Of a stretch of 64,000 bases of DNA, positions 51,645 to 61,160 are shown piece after piece. Every line of letters begins with the position of its first letter. Within the stretch, counting starts at the first letter, position 1. The position numbers were made by a program, and so were the translations under genes. The stretch comes from an uncultured Fusobacterium sp. Lineage in GTDB: Bacteria > Fusobacteriota > Fusobacteriia > Fusobacteriales > Fusobacteriaceae. The stretch is taken from the NCBI GenBank assembly GCA_900541465.1, contig UQJY01000005.1, positions 1 to 64,000 of the forward strand. Reading direction: 5' to 3'. The notes below the pieces were generated by a model. The model saw only the letters and a list, made by a program, of their open reading frames with translations, did no database searches and was not told where the DNA came from.

Positions 51645-51678
51645 AAAAAGAAACCGAGATTTTCGGTTTCTTTTTTTA
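51645..51678. terminator. Bidirectional terminator after lrgAB
   Basis: AAAGAAACCGA pairs with TCGGTTTCTTT, with T runs on both strands. Confidence 0.85.
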
Positions 51679-51693
51679 TCTGTATTTTTTTAA

Positions 51694-51951
51694 TTACTCA
51701 ACTTCAACAACTAGTGTTCCGTTTTTTACTTTTGAAATAACAAATTGATGTGCATCAACTATTGCATTTGTGTATGCAAATTTAGTTTCTCCTTCAAACA
51801 TTCCGTTAAGAAGAACTTGTGACTGCTCATCAGCATTTGCTTCTAAAGTTTCTAAATCTATTTCACCTCTTTTGTATTCTTCTACCAATGCATCAAACAT
51901 TTTATCAAAAGTTTCTTGGTAAACTTGTTCAGCTATATTTTCAAAATTCAT
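51694..51951 (-). CDS. Hypothetical protein, 85 aa
   Basis: Not recognised. Small, acidic, mostly helical in the first 60 residues (ENIAEQVYQETFDKMFDALV) with a short beta end. No cysteines, no signal peptide. A good AGGTGAAAT ribosome site precedes the ATG at 51951. Monocistronic, with the hairpin at 51645 as its terminator. Likely an expressed small cytoplasmic protein. Confidence 0.65.
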   Translation of the reverse strand: MNFENIAEQVYQETFDKMFDALVEEYKRGEIDLETLEANADEQSQVLLNGMFEGETKFAYTNAIVDAHQFVISKVKNGTLVVEVE

Positions 51952-52042
51952 ATTTCACCTCTCAATTTTTATTTGTTCTTTACTAAAAAATAATAACATT
52001 TTTTACTTATTTTGTCAATTATTATTATCTGCAGCTGTTTAC

Positions 52043-52072
52043 AAAAAAAGCCGGCATAAGAGCCGGCTTAAA
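52043..52072 (-). terminator. Rubrerythrin gene terminator
   Basis: AAGCCGGC pairs with GCCGGCTT, followed by T6 on the minus strand. Confidence 0.85.
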
Positions 52073-52084
52073 ATTTATTTTCTA

Positions 52085-52633
52085 TTATTTTCCAAAGTAT
52101 CTGTTTAATAATCCAGTGAATGCTTTTCCGTGTCTAGCTTCGTCTTTAGCCATTTCATGAACTGTGTCGTGGATAGCGTCAAATCCTAATTGTTTTGCTC
52201 TCTTAGCAATGTCGAATTTTCCTGCAGTTGCTCCATATTCAGCTTCAACTCTAGCTTTTAAGTTTTCTTCAGTAGAAGCACTTACACATTCTCCTAATAA
52301 TTCAGCAAATTTTGCAGCATGTTCAGCTTCTTCAAAAGCTATTCTTTTGTAAGCTTCTGCAACTTCTGGATATCCTTCTCTGTCAGCAACTCTTGACATA
52401 GCTAAGTACATTCCAACTTCTGTACATTCTCCTTCAAAGTTTGCTCTTAAACCAGCGATGATTTCTTCATCTCCGCATTCCATTCCTTCACCGATTTTGT
52501 GTTCAGTTGCCCAAATTTTTTCAGTTCCTTCTACTATTTCTTCCCATTTATCTGGACCTACTCCACATACAGGACATTTAGTAGCTCCTTCATTAATTAT
52601 TTCTCCACATACTTTACATCTAAATTTTTTCAT
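52085..52633 (-). CDS. Reverse rubrerythrin (rubredoxin domain first)
   Basis: 182 aa. The N-terminal rubredoxin domain has CKVC (residues 6-9) and CPVC (20-23). The diiron four-helix domain follows, with [33 protein letters not shown] and [13 protein letters not shown] carrying the Glu and His iron ligands. This domain order is that of reverse rubrerythrin, which in clostridia serves as a major NADH-linked peroxide and oxygen reductase. The promoter is strong. An Rrf2 regulator lies just upstream, co-oriented. Confidence 0.92.
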   Translation of the reverse strand: MKKFRCKVCGEIINEGATKCPVCGVGPDKWEEIVEGTEKIWATEHKIGEGMECGDEEIIAGLRANFEGECTEVGMYLAMSRVADREGYPEVAEAYKRIAFEEAEHAAKFAELLGECVSASTEENLKARVEAEYGATAGKFDIAKRAKQLGFDAIHDTVHEMAKDEARHGKAFTGLLNRYFGK

Positions 52634-52694
52634 ATTTCATTCCTCCATACTTTAAAAGATATTTTGAATTTGTAATCATTTCATTTATGTATTA

Positions 52695-52723
52695 ATTATA
52701 GCACTATTTTTATATCTTGTCAA
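52695..52723 (-). promoter_or_regulatory. Rubrerythrin gene promoter
   Basis: Minus-strand TTGACA (52718-52723), a 17-bp spacer, then TATAAT (52695-52700); consensus in both boxes. It begins just after the Rrf2 gene, so the two can be expressed separately. Confidence 0.85.
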
Positions 52724-52752
52724 TAAAAAAATATATTTTTTGTATATTTTAC

Positions 52753-53190
52753 TTATTTTTTACAAATCTTCTTACAACCATTATTTTCAAGGACTGCAAG
52801 GTCTTCAAATGTCACTGCTTTAAATTCTGAAAACAAAACTTCTCTTATTCTTTCCATTGTCACATGAATTGCACAAGACCCAGATTTAAATCCGCAGATT
52901 TCATTGCTTGCAACACAGTCTTTGAAATCCATAATTTCAATAATATTCATCACATCAAAAAGAGTTATATCTTTTCTGTCACGTTCAAGACAGAAACCTC
53001 CCCCGATACCTTTTTTAGAATTAATAATTTTTCCCTCAACAAGTCTTGTTAAAATTCTTTTTCCAAGATTTTTAGGAATTTCATTTATTGCCACTAATTC
53101 ATCTCCGCTGAATCTCTTTTTATCATCTTGATGTTTGCTAAGGAACAAAACTATTCTAAAAGCATAATCTGTTTCTTTAGTTATTTTCAT
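52753..53190 (-). CDS. Rrf2 family transcriptional regulator
   Basis: 145 aa. Winged helix from the start (MKITKETDYAFRIVLFLSKH, LVEGKIINSKKGIGGGFCLER). Three cysteines at DCVASNEICGFKSGSC (about residues 90-105) match the [Fe-S] ligands of IscR/NsrR-type sensors. A lysine-rich tail with two further Cys. It could sense iron-sulfur status, oxygen or NO. Its position before reverse rubrerythrin suggests that gene as target. AGGAG precedes the ATG. Confidence 0.88.
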   Translation of the reverse strand: MKITKETDYAFRIVLFLSKHQDDKKRFSGDELVAINEIPKNLGKRILTRLVEGKIINSKKGIGGGFCLERDRKDITLFDVMNIIEIMDFKDCVASNEICGFKSGSCAIHVTMERIREVLFSEFKAVTFEDLAVLENNGCKKICKK

Positions 53191-53285
53191 AAATCTCTCC
53201 TTCTCAATAAAATCTCAAAAATTCTTTACACTATAATATAATTTTAGTATACTATGTTCTTCTTAAAAAGTAAATGATAAAATAA

Positions 53286-53340
53286 AAACCGAAAAATAAA
53301 ATTTTCATTTGAAATCTTATTTTTCGGATATTAATGTTTT
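53286..53340 (-). terminator. Terminator after the 145-aa hypothetical gene
   Basis: CCGAAAAATAA pairs with TTATTTTTCGG on the minus strand, followed by TTTTTATTTT. Confidence 0.8.
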
Positions 53341-53359
53341 TATTTTATTTTATTATTTT

Positions 53360-53797
53360 TTATTTCATTTGTTTTAAAACTTCTTTATATTGAGTTTTCA
53401 TCATTTTTAAAGTTGCTTTTTTAATTAAATTATACCATTTCAGCTGCATTGATTCTATACCTTTTAATGAATCTGTTAAAAGTCTTTTTAAGAAATCAAA
53501 TTCTTCATAGCTAAGTTTAAGCTCGGCAGCTGTTTTATTTTCACAAGCTGATTTTACATAATCAAAGAATGTAAGCACACCTTTCATTTGTGTATCTGCA
53601 TAAGTTTCAGTGAATTGTTTTTTTATGTCTGTCATAAATCTTGCTAAAAATTTCTTGTGATTTTTTTCAAGTTTTACAGAATATTTTCTTTTTCCCTTCC
53701 CTATTTTTTGTAAAAGACTCATCATTCCCATCATAGATGACATGCTGTTCATTTCCATAGGATTTAATTTTTCTGGATTTACTCTTTGCCCTTTCAT
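53360..53797 (-). CDS. Hypothetical basic protein, 145 aa
   Basis: Not recognised. Methionine-rich near the N terminus (MEMNSMSSMMGMMSLLQK), very lysine-rich afterwards, and predicted to be all helix. No signal peptide. CGGAGG precedes the ATG at 53797, 13 nt after tsaC, so it is in the tsaC transcript. It could bind nucleic acid; this is a guess from charge only. Confidence 0.7.
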   Translation of the reverse strand: MKGQRVNPEKLNPMEMNSMSSMMGMMSLLQKIGKGKRKYSVKLEKNHKKFLARFMTDIKKQFTETYADTQMKGVLTFFDYVKSACENKTAAELKLSYEEFDFLKRLLTDSLKGIESMQLKWYNLIKKATLKMMKTQYKEVLKQMK

Positions 53798-53810
53798 TAT
53801 AACCTCCGAT

Positions 53811-54425
53811 TTATATTTTACCTATTATCTTTTCTATCTGTTCCTGAGAGATAGCCCCTTCTCTCAATATTTTTATATTTTCACTGCTCATATCTATAAT
53901 TGTGGAAGCTGTTCCTATTGGACATTTTCCTCCGTCTACAATTATATCTACTCTCTTTTTAAATTCTTCATCAAGTTCATCATAAGAACGAGGCGTTGCT
54001 TCTCCTGAAATATTCGCACTTGTAGTTGGAAGAATTCCACCTGCACTTTCTATTATTTTAAGTGCTGTCTCATGGTCAGGCATTCTCACTCCTACTGTTT
54101 TTCCGTTTGAAATCATTATAGGAGGAACAATATCTTTACTTTCAAGTATTATTGTAAGCCCTCCGGGCCAGAAAGTTTTCATTAATTTTTCTATTTTTTC
54201 CCTGTTTTTCTCATTTATAAAAGCTATATCTTCTATTTTTTCAGCACTGCTTACAAGTGCTATAAGCGGAGAAGAAAAACTCCTGTCTTTTGCTTTATAA
54301 ATATTTTTTATCGTTTCTTCATTGGTAATTATTCCTCCGACACCATAAACTGTGTCTGTAGGATAAATTATAAGTTTTCCTTTTTTTAAATCTTCTCCGA
54401 TTTTTTTATAATCAATTTTTTCCAT
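53811..54425 (-). CDS. tsaC: L-threonylcarbamoyladenylate synthase
   Basis: YrdC/Sua5 domain enzyme that makes threonylcarbamoyl-AMP for the t6A37 base of tRNA. 204 aa. IIYPTDTVYGVGG (about residues 17-29), KxR active-site stretch KAKDRSFSSPL, FWPGGLTIIL, and TSANISGEATPRS. The frame runs open to 54530, but that part covers the prs terminator. AAGGTGAT precedes the ATG at 54425. Followed by a hypothetical gene. Confidence 0.92.
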   Translation of the reverse strand: MEKIDYKKIGEDLKKGKLIIYPTDTVYGVGGIITNEETIKNIYKAKDRSFSSPLIALVSSAEKIEDIAFINEKNREKIEKLMKTFWPGGLTIILESKDIVPPIMISNGKTVGVRMPDHETALKIIESAGGILPTTSANISGEATPRSYDELDEEFKKRVDIIVDGGKCPIGTASTIIDMSSENIKILREGAISQEQIEKIIGKI

Positions 54426-54496
54426 TTTATTTATCACCTTCATTTCTGAAAAGCCTTTTATAAATGTCACTTCAAAATATTTTAACATAAAATAAA

Positions 54497-54529
54497 ATAA
54501 AAAGCTAGTCCTAAGGACTAGCTTTTTCA
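54497..54529. terminator. prs terminator (bidirectional)
   Basis: AAAAAGCTAGTCC pairs with GGACTAGCTTTTT around a TAA loop. Confidence 0.85.
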
Positions 54530-54553
54530 TGTATTTTCATATATTTTTAACTC

Positions 54554-55525
54554 TTAAATATTTTCGTAGCTTTCAAATAATTCAGATACAGATTCGTGGT
54601 TTACGATTCTTTTTATTGCTTCAGCAAATAATCCGTCAACTGATAAAACTTTAATTTTATCAATTTTCTTTTCGTCAGCAAGTTTTATAGAGTCTGTTAT
54701 AACTACTTCTTTTACAGAACAGTCTTGTAATCTTCCGACAGCAGGTCCTGAAAGGATAGCATGTGAACAGCAGATATAAGATTCTTGTGCTCCTCTTTTC
54801 ATAATAGCTTCTACACCGTTTACTATTGTTCCTGCAGTATCTATCATGTCATCTATAAATATAGCTTTTTTACCTTCAACATCTCCTATTAAGTTCATAA
54901 CTTCAGACATATTTGGTTTTGGTCTTCTTTTATCGATTATTGCAATTTTACAATCAAGCCATTCAGCTAATTTTCTTGCTCTTTTTACTCCACCGATATC
55001 TGGAGAAACAACAACAACGTCATCTCCAGTAAGACCTTTATTGATAAAGTATTTTGCTAGTAATGGTAATGCTTGTAAGTGATCAACAGGAATGTCAAAG
55101 AATCCTTGAATTTGATCAGCATGTAAGTCCATTGTAACAACTCTGTTTGCTCCAGCTGTTGTTAAAAGATTAGCAACTAATTTTGCTGTAATTGGTTCTC
55201 TTGGGCTTGATTTTCTTTCTTGTCTTGCATATCCGTAGTATGGTAATAATACGTTTATAGTTTTTGCTGATGCTCTTTTTAATGCGTCAATAAAGATTAA
55301 AAGTTCCATTAAGTTTTCATTAACAGGTCCTGATGTAGGTTGAATAACAAATACATCTCTTCCTCTTACTGTTTCGTCTACTCTTACATAAACTTCTCCA
55401 TCTTTAAATCTTACGATTTGCACATCTCCTAAAGCTAGGTCAAGTTTTCTAGCTATTTTTTCAGCTAGTTCTACATTTGATGTTCCTGAAAAAATTTTAA
55501 CTTCTTTCATTTCCATTTTTTGCAT
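54554..55525 (-). CDS. prs: Ribose-phosphate pyrophosphokinase
   Basis: Makes PRPP from ribose 5-phosphate and ATP, the substrate for PyrE and purine, His and NAD synthesis. 323 aa, class [15 protein letters not shown], catalytic [31 protein letters not shown] and the PRPP loop [11 protein letters not shown]. The frame opens at 55543, but GGAGG, which lies inside the last codons of glmU, positions the ATG at 55525 as start. glmU and prs are thus tightly linked, sharing the uridylate/PRPP side of sugar-nucleotide supply. Confidence 0.95.
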   Translation of the reverse strand: MQKMEMKEVKIFSGTSNVELAEKIARKLDLALGDVQIVRFKDGEVYVRVDETVRGRDVFVIQPTSGPVNENLMELLIFIDALKRASAKTINVLLPYYGYARQERKSSPREPITAKLVANLLTTAGANRVVTMDLHADQIQGFFDIPVDHLQALPLLAKYFINKGLTGDDVVVVSPDIGGVKRARKLAEWLDCKIAIIDKRRPKPNMSEVMNLIGDVEGKKAIFIDDMIDTAGTIVNGVEAIMKRGAQESYICCSHAILSGPAVGRLQDCSVKEVVITDSIKLADEKKIDKIKVLSVDGLFAEAIKRIVNHESVSELFESYENI

Positions 55526-55530
55526 TTTTT

Positions 55531-56877
55531 TTATTTCCTCCATTCAAATTTTATTATTTGTTTATTTCTTTCAACAGCAAGAGCTTTTGGAGCAACGTCT
55601 TTTGTTATTACAGAACCTGCTCCTGTTATAGCTTTGTCACCGATAGTTACAGGGGCAACAAGCATTGTATCGCTTCCTATAAATACATTTTCACCAATTA
55701 CAGTGTCAAATTTATTTACTCCGTCATAGTTGCATGTAATTGTTCCAGCTCCTATATTTGTATCCTTACCAACTGTTGCATTTCCTAAATATGTAAGATG
55801 TCCTGCTTTTACTCCGTATTCAAGAGTTGATTTTTTAACTTCAACAAAATTTCCAATATGAACTTTTTCTTTTAAGTGAGATTTTGGTCTTAAATGAGCA
55901 AAAGGTCCCATTGTTACTTTGTCGTCAACTATACTTTCTTCTATTACAGATGATTCTATTCTTATATCATTTCCCAATGTGCTGTCAATTATTCTTGTGC
56001 AGCCTATAATTTCACAATTTTCACCGATTACTGTATTTCCTTGTAAAGTTACAGTTGGATATATAACCGTATCTTTTCCTATTTTTACAGTTTCTTCTAT
56101 ATATGTTGCAGCTGGGTCAATTAAAATTACTCCCTCTTCCATAAGAGAAATATTTTTTCTTTCTCTTAATACTTTTGATGCCTGTGCAAGTTCAACTTTA
56201 GAATTTACTCCTAAAATTTCTTCATTGTCAGCAAGAACAAAACTTGCCACTGTTTTTCCTTCACCAACTTGTATTCCAACTATATCTGTAAGGTAAAATT
56301 CACCTTTTTCATTATTGTTTGTAACTTTTTTAAGAGCTTCAAAAAGTTCTTTTGCATTACAGCAGTAAACTCCAGCATTAACTTCTTTTATTTTTTTAGT
56401 TTCTTCGTCGGCTTCTTTTTCTTCAACGATTGCTTTTACTTTGTCGCCCTCTTTTACAATTCTTCCATATCCAAATGGATTATCATATATTGATGTTAAA
56501 ATAGTTGTAGCCACACCTGATTTTTTATGTGCTTCATACATTTCTTTTAAAGTTTCGTGTCTTAAAAGAGGAGTATCGCCGCATAAAATCATAACGTCTC
56601 CGTCATAATCTTTTAGAAGTTCATAAGCCTGCATAATTGCATGACCTGTTCCTAATTGTTCTTCTTGAACAACATATTTTACATCTCCAAGTTCTTTTAA
56701 TACTTCTTCTTTTTTATGTCCAAGAATTAAAATATTTTCTTCTGTCTCAAGTTTTTCAAGTTCATTTAAAATCTTTTTTACCATTGGTATTCCATTTACT
56801 TTGTGGATTACTTTTGGAAGGTCAGATTTCATTCTTGTACCTTTTCCTGCTGCTAAAATAAGTGCTTTTAATTTCAT
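55531..56877 (-). CDS. glmU: Bifunctional UDP-N-acetylglucosamine pyrophosphorylase/GlcN-1-P acetyltransferase
   Basis: Makes UDP-GlcNAc for peptidoglycan and LPS. The N-terminal uridyltransferase has [11 protein letters not shown] (about residues 5-15), QLGTGHA and GDTPLL. The C-terminal left-handed beta-helix acetyltransferase has hexapeptide repeats, [11 protein letters not shown] and [11 protein letters not shown]. 448 aa. The frame opens further upstream, but GAGG lies before the ATG at 56877. Followed directly by prs. Confidence 0.95.
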   Translation of the reverse strand: MKLKALILAAGKGTRMKSDLPKVIHKVNGIPMVKKILNELEKLETEENILILGHKKEEVLKELGDVKYVVQEEQLGTGHAIMQAYELLKDYDGDVMILCGDTPLLRHETLKEMYEAHKKSGVATTILTSIYDNPFGYGRIVKEGDKVKAIVEEKEADEETKKIKEVNAGVYCCNAKELFEALKKVTNNNEKGEFYLTDIVGIQVGEGKTVASFVLADNEEILGVNSKVELAQASKVLRERKNISLMEEGVILIDPAATYIEETVKIGKDTVIYPTVTLQGNTVIGENCEIIGCTRIIDSTLGNDIRIESSVIEESIVDDKVTMGPFAHLRPKSHLKEKVHIGNFVEVKKSTLEYGVKAGHLTYLGNATVGKDTNIGAGTITCNYDGVNKFDTVIGENVFIGSDTMLVAPVTIGDKAITGAGSVITKDVAPKALAVERNKQIIKFEWRK

Positions 56878-56950
56878 AATCGTCCTCATTTCACCTAAAT
56901 TTTTCATTTTATTATATCATAATTTTTATGTATATCCAACGTATAATATA

Positions 56951-57107
56951 TAAAAATAAAATTTTACACCGTAAAAATATTTTTCTATTTATTTTGCTCG
57001 TTTCACTAAAAATGACAAACTCACTTCGTTCAGACATGTCATTTTTTAGTGTTCAACTCACTGCATAAATTACGAAAAAATTTTTAATCTCCTAAAATTT
57101 TATTTTA
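56951..57107 (-). repeat. Dispersed non-coding repeat, copy D (MITE-like)
   Basis: Same element as copy C (23392-23584): TAAAAATAAAATTTTA at one end, CCTAAAATTTTATTTTA at the other, and the central AAAAATGACA-AAACTCACTTCGTTC-TGTCATTTTT hairpin. It lacks the outer GCTGTTGCA arms. Located between glmU and the J-domain gene. Confidence 0.7.
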
Positions 57108-57114
57108 TATTTCT

Positions 57115-57663
57115 CTAACCGTGAAGTTTTTCATAGGCTTCGTTTATTTCTTTAAATTTTTTCTCATGATAATCTTTTATATCCTGAGTTTCATTTGCAA
57201 ATCTGTCTGGGTGATGTTTTTTAGCCTGTTCTCTGTAAGCTTTTTTTATCTCTTCCTGAGTTGCTCCAGGCTGAACACCTAAAATTGTGTAGTATTTGCT
57301 TTTGTCCTCAAAAGGATTTTGATATCCTGCACTGTTTCCGTTATAATAACCGCTGTTTTGATAATATCCTCCGCTCTGGCTTCCTGAAGTATATTCCCTG
57401 AAAAATTCCTCAAAATCTTGAGCATTCCCTGTTTTATAATAGTAAGTTCTAGTTCTTGCATGCGGATTTTTTTTATTTCTCAACATTACATAAACAATAT
57501 ATATCAATATAAACGGAAAGAAAGTTACAACCACATATCCAAAGAACATAAAAAGTACAGCTAAAATAATTAAAGCAGGAATAAAAGTTACAGCTCTCTG
57601 TATTCCAACAGAACCTGCTAATGCAACAAAAATTACTGCTGCTATTATTAATGCTATTTCCAT
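57115..57663 (-). CDS. Membrane-anchored J-domain protein
   Basis: 182 aa. Two N-terminal hydrophobic segments (about 1-22 and 28-60), a Gly/Tyr/Ser-rich linker (about 95-120), then a C-terminal J domain ([21 protein letters not shown]) with the HPD motif (HHPDRF). It would recruit DnaK to the membrane. DnaJ zinc and substrate domains are absent. AGGAG precedes the ATG. Confidence 0.88.
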   Translation of the reverse strand: MEIALIIAAVIFVALAGSVGIQRAVTFIPALIILAVLFMFFGYVVVTFFPFILIYIVYVMLRNKKNPHARTRTYYYKTGNAQDFEEFFREYTSGSQSGGYYQNSGYYNGNSAGYQNPFEDKSKYYTILGVQPGATQEEIKKAYREQAKKHHPDRFANETQDIKDYHEKKFKEINEAYEKLHG

Positions 57664-57689
57664 TCATTCTCCTTTTTAATTTTTAAAAT

Positions 57690-57745
57690 AATTTAATAAA
57701 AAAAATAATAGAAAAGGGCAGACCCTCTCCTATTATTTTAATGTA
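57690..57745 (-). terminator. TPR gene terminator
   Basis: AATAATAG...CTATTATT stem with an AGGG/CCCT-type inner part, followed by a T run on the minus strand. Confidence 0.65.
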
Positions 57746-57750
57746 TATTA

Positions 57751-58320
57751 CTATAAAATACAATCATTATTTATTTTTTCTCTCATCTCATTTATTTTCT
57801 GCTCTATTTTTTTATCTCTTGGATCTATTTCATAAGCAGCAGTATATTCTTTATATGCTTTTTCAAATCTTCCCATATCCTCATATTTTTTTGCAAAATC
57901 AACATGGACATTATAAATATCCAGATTTTTAAATATAGCAAGATCATAACATTTTATTGCATTCATAATTTTTCCTGTTCTTGAATAGGCATTTCCAAGA
58001 AGAAAATTTACAAATGACGGATCTTCTACAAGAGAAACTGCCTTGTTAAAATTTTTTATTGCTTCTTCATATTCTTCAAGCTCATATTGAATATATCCAA
58101 GAAAAGCAAAATTATCTCCATTTTCCGGCTCAAGCTCAGTAAGTTTTTTATAAATTACCTTAGCACTTTTACAATTTTTTTTGTAATAAACCAAAGCTCC
58201 AAGCTCTTTTAAATATGATAAATTTTCCGGCTCCATAAGAAGAGCAACTCTTATTTCCGCTTCTTTTCTATTTAAATCTTCGTTGTTATTATATTGTTTA
58301 AATATTTCTGTTCTAAGCAT
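57751..58320 (-). CDS. TPR-repeat protein, 189 aa
   Basis: Soluble, with about four tetratricopeptide repeats over residues 20-175 (for example FAFLGYIQYELEEYEEAIKNFNKA and AKKYEDMGRFEKAYKEYTAAYEID). No signal peptide. Adapter or scaffold in the cytoplasm; partner unknown. GAAGGTGAT precedes the ATG. Single-gene unit. 58321-58532 upstream holds its promoter (TATAAT on the minus strand) and a TATACATTTGTATA palindrome near 58466. Confidence 0.8.
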   Translation of the reverse strand: MLRTEIFKQYNNNEDLNRKEAEIRVALLMEPENLSYLKELGALVYYKKNCKSAKVIYKKLTELEPENGDNFAFLGYIQYELEEYEEAIKNFNKAVSLVEDPSFVNFLLGNAYSRTGKIMNAIKCYDLAIFKNLDIYNVHVDFAKKYEDMGRFEKAYKEYTAAYEIDPRDKKIEQKINEMREKINNDCIL

Positions 58321-58532
58321 TGTATATCACCTTCTGTTCTCTGTTTCTTTAGAAGAATTATAACATAATACTTACTTTTTTTTAATATTTTATACTATTA
58401 TTTTAATTTTAGAACATTTTTTATATTTTTATATAAAATTTAAGCTGATGAAAAAGAAGATTTTATACATTTGTATACACTTTTATAAAACGGTACACTA
58501 TTTTTATTTTTCTGTTCTGATATTCAAAAAAT

Positions 58533-58573
58533 AAAAAAGCTGAGCAGTTTGATTTTTTCTGCTGCAGCTTTTT
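58533..58573 (-). terminator. Terminator after the 230-aa hypothetical gene
   Basis: AAAAGCTGCAGCAG pairs with CTGCTCAGCTTTT on the minus strand, followed by a T-rich run. Confidence 0.75.
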
Positions 58574-58598
58574 ATTAATTTTTATTTTCTAAATAATT

Positions 58599-59291
58599 TT
58601 ATTGCTTAGGAGTGTTCTCTTCTTCTTTTTTCTCTTCCGGTTTTTTAGGAAGCGGATTTCCAAACATCCATTCTATTTGTCTTCTAAGTCCCATAAGGTC
58701 ATATTCTTTTCCATCAACAACAATTTTATCTCCCTCAGGAATTGTGATGTATCCATCTTCAACAGGAGCATTTTTATCTAAATTGTGCTGAATTTTTATT
58801 CTTCTGTCAAGACCTGCCGGCATAAATTCTGTTTTTACAAGTTTTATAACATCATCTGCAGCAAGAATTTTTTCTACCATTTCTGGAGTAAATTGTCTTT
58901 GAGGCGGATAATCTGCTATAAATAATGTGTGAGATGAAATGAATTTACATTTTCCGTCAGAAAGTTTTTCAAGAACATCTATTGTATATCTTCCTCTGTC
59001 TTTTATTAAAATATTTTCAAGGTCAAGAATTTTTTTACCAACACCAAATGGATCAACCATAGGCATAAATTCTCCCTTAGTGATTAAATCATCATTAACT
59101 CCGTTTATTCTAACTTCAAAAGTTGTTGGTTTTACTATTCCTTCTATTGTAAGAACTATTGACATATGTCTCATTGGAACTGGGAACATTGGCTGTATCA
59201 TATTGTCAAAAGCTCCTAAAATATCAACTGCTCCTCCCATCTGCTGATTCATTTGTGCTTTATATGCAACTACTATACTTTTTACTGTCAT
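58599..59291 (-). CDS. Hypothetical protein, 230 aa
   Basis: Not recognised. Soluble and mainly beta in the first 130 residues (MTVKSIVVAYKAQMNQQMGG, FEVRINGVNDDLI), with an acidic/proline-rich tail (PLPKKPEEKKEEE). GGGGGAAG precedes the ATG at 59291, which is preferred to the upstream start at 59318. Monocistronic after ispA. No domain assigned. Confidence 0.75.
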   Translation of the reverse strand: MTVKSIVVAYKAQMNQQMGGAVDILGAFDNMIQPMFPVPMRHMSIVLTIEGIVKPTTFEVRINGVNDDLITKGEFMPMVDPFGVGKKILDLENILIKDRGRYTIDVLEKLSDGKCKFISSHTLFIADYPPQRQFTPEMVEKILAADDVIKLVKTEFMPAGLDRRIKIQHNLDKNAPVEDGYITIPEGDKIVVDGKEYDLMGLRRQIEWMFGNPLPKKPEEKKEEENTPKQ

Positions 59292-59381
59292 TATGTCTTC
59301 CCCCTGTTTAATTTTCACTAACTTCTTTTATGATATCACGGCAACGTCACAAAATCAATGCCATTCTGTGAAAATAAATTT

Positions 59382-60269
59382 TTAATTATCTCTTTTTCCT
59401 ATAAAATCTGCAAGTTCTATAAGAATTTTTCCTTTTTCTTCTGAAAAATTATCCGCAATTATTTTCTTAGCTTTTTCAAGAGTTTCATCAAGAAGTTTTT
59501 TGCTTTCTTCCATTCCTATAAGTGACGGATAAGTTGACTTTTCAAGTTCAGCATCACTTCCAACAGGCTTTCCAAGTTTTTCAAAATCTCCTTCAACATC
59601 TAAGATATCATCTTTTATCTGAAAAGCAAGACCGATTAAATCTGCATATTCTTCTAATTTTTCTCTTATCTCTTTTGAAGCATCTCCAATTACACAGCCG
59701 ATTTCAATAGGAAGTCTTAAAAGTTTTCCCGTTTTATTTTTATGGATATATTTTAAAGTCTCCATATCGATTTTTTTTCCTTCACTTTCAACATCAACTG
59801 TCTGTCCGCCAATCATTCCGTTTATTCCTGCATAGCTTGAAGTAAGTTTTACAATTTCAACTATTTTTTTATCTGAAATAACTCCCTCATTTTTTTCTGT
59901 GAGAACATTAAAAGCATGAGTAAGAAGAGAATCCCCTATTAAAATCCCTTGAGCTTCCCCAAATTTTTTATGTGTTGTAAGTTTTCCACGTCTGTAATCA
60001 TCATTATCAAGTGCTGGCAGATCATCATGAACAAGAGAATAAGAGTGTATCATCTCAAGAGCTGCTCCAGATGGAAGTCCTAAAGTTTCATCTTTTCCTA
60101 AAATATCAAGAGTCATTAAAATAAGAACAGGTCTTATTCTTTTTCCTCCGTTAAGAACGGCATATCTCATTCCCTCTGCAATCACATAAGGATATGAAAA
60201 TTCTCCCAGATAACTGTCTATTGTTTTTTCTATAAGTTCCTTTTTCTCTTTAAGATATTCTTTCAGCAT
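59382..60269 (-). CDS. ispA: Polyprenyl (geranyl/farnesyl) diphosphate synthase
   Basis: 295 aa all-alpha prenyltransferase. First Asp-rich motif HDDLPALDND (about residues 83-92), second DDILD (about 221-225), and GGKRIRPVL. Condenses IPP with DMAPP/GPP; length and FARM region fit a short-chain FPP synthase. It starts 2 nt after xseB, the common xseB-ispA arrangement. The precise product length is not certain. Confidence 0.92.
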   Translation of the reverse strand: MLKEYLKEKKELIEKTIDSYLGEFSYPYVIAEGMRYAVLNGGKRIRPVLILMTLDILGKDETLGLPSGAALEMIHSYSLVHDDLPALDNDDYRRGKLTTHKKFGEAQGILIGDSLLTHAFNVLTEKNEGVISDKKIVEIVKLTSSYAGINGMIGGQTVDVESEGKKIDMETLKYIHKNKTGKLLRLPIEIGCVIGDASKEIREKLEEYADLIGLAFQIKDDILDVEGDFEKLGKPVGSDAELEKSTYPSLIGMEESKKLLDETLEKAKKIIADNFSEEKGKILIELADFIGKRDN

Positions 60270-60271
60270 TT

Positions 60272-60493
60272 TTAAACCTCTCCCTCTTCAAAAGTAATTT
60301 CTCCATCATTTTCAGAAACTTTTATTATTTTCCCCTCTGCTCTTTCTAAAATATCAGATGAACTTTTAATAAGTTTCATGGCTTTTTCATATTCCTTTAT
60401 TGAATTTTCTAAAGAAAGTTCTCCAGACTCAAGTTTTTCTATAATTTCATCTATATTTTCTAAATTTGCTTCAAAATCTCCTATTTTTTTCAT
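60272..60493 (-). CDS. xseB: Exodeoxyribonuclease VII small subunit
   Basis: 73 aa. FEANLENIDEIIEKLESGELSLENSIKEYE is the diagnostic coiled-coil signature (shown in part: IIEKLESGELSLE). Binds XseA to form the ssDNA exonuclease; xseA is not in the window. GGAGGCGG precedes the ATG. Has its own promoter and runs into ispA. Confidence 0.92.
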   Translation of the reverse strand: MKKIGDFEANLENIDEIIEKLESGELSLENSIKEYEKAMKLIKSSSDILERAEGKIIKVSENDGEITFEEGEV

Positions 60494-60524
60494 ACCGCCT
60501 CCAAAAATTTAAAACTTCCATTAC

Positions 60525-60553
60525 ATTATAATCTTTATTATTTTCTTTTTCAA
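60525..60553 (-). promoter_or_regulatory. xseB-ispA promoter
   Basis: Minus-strand TTGAAA (60548-60553), a 17-bp spacer, then TATAAT (60525-60530). It lies directly after the rsmD terminator. Confidence 0.75.
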
Positions 60554-60595
60554 ATAAAAAAAGAACTGCTGTAATTAATTTTACAACAATTCTTA
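60553..60595 (-). terminator. rsmD terminator
   Basis: AAGAATTGTTGTAA pairs with TTACAGCAGTTCTT on the minus strand, followed by T6. The stem is almost the same as that at 13352-13386. Confidence 0.8.
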
Positions 60596-60600
60596 ATATA

Positions 60601-61152
60601 TTACTCTTTTGTAAAAAATGATATTGCTTTCTTTCCGTAAAGTCTTCTGTCAGAAAATTTATATCCTTCAATATCCTCAATTAAATCTTCAAAAACATGA
60701 TGTTCACAGATGATAAGTCCGCCGTCAGCAAGAATATCTGCTTCTCTTATGGCTTTCATAACGCTTCTGCAAAGTTCCTCTTTATATGGAGGATCCATAA
60801 AAATTATATCAAATTTTTCATTTTTTCTTCCAAGAATCTGCACAGCTCTTGCTGCATCATTTTTATATGCTCTGCATCTGTTTTCAAACCCAAGAGAATT
60901 TATATTTTCTATAATAATTTTAAGTGCTTCAGGATCTTTTTCAATCATTATAGCTCTTTTTGCCCCTCTGCTAAGTGCTTCAAGTGCAATATTTCCTGTT
61001 CCGCTGAAAAGATCTAAAAAATTACAGTCCTCAATATAAGGAGCTATAATTGAAAAAAGAGATTCTTTTATATTTGCAAGGGTAGGTCTTGTATCCATTC
61101 CCTTTCTGCTTTTTAATTTTCTGCTTTTTGCTTCACCAGCTATTATTTTCAT
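60601..61152 (-). CDS. rsmD: 16S rRNA (guanine966-N2)-methyltransferase
   Basis: 183 aa Rossmann methyltransferase. IIAGEAKSRKLKSRKGMDTRPT at the start, SAM motif LDLFSGTGNIALEALSRGA (about residues 46-64), catalytic DPPY, and C-terminal YGKKAISFF. Modifies 16S G966. GGAGG precedes the ATG. Located 8 nt after queA. Confidence 0.94.
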   Translation of the reverse strand: MKIIAGEAKSRKLKSRKGMDTRPTLANIKESLFSIIAPYIEDCNFLDLFSGTGNIALEALSRGAKRAIMIEKDPEALKIIIENINSLGFENRCRAYKNDAARAVQILGRKNEKFDIIFMDPPYKEELCRSVMKAIREADILADGGLIICEHHVFEDLIEDIEGYKFSDRRLYGKKAISFFTKE

Positions 61153-61160
61153 TCTGCCTC

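Noticed and set aside
54426..54530. N-terminal extension of tsaC
   Set aside because: The extension reads through the prs terminator hairpin; AAGGTGAT positions the start at 54425.
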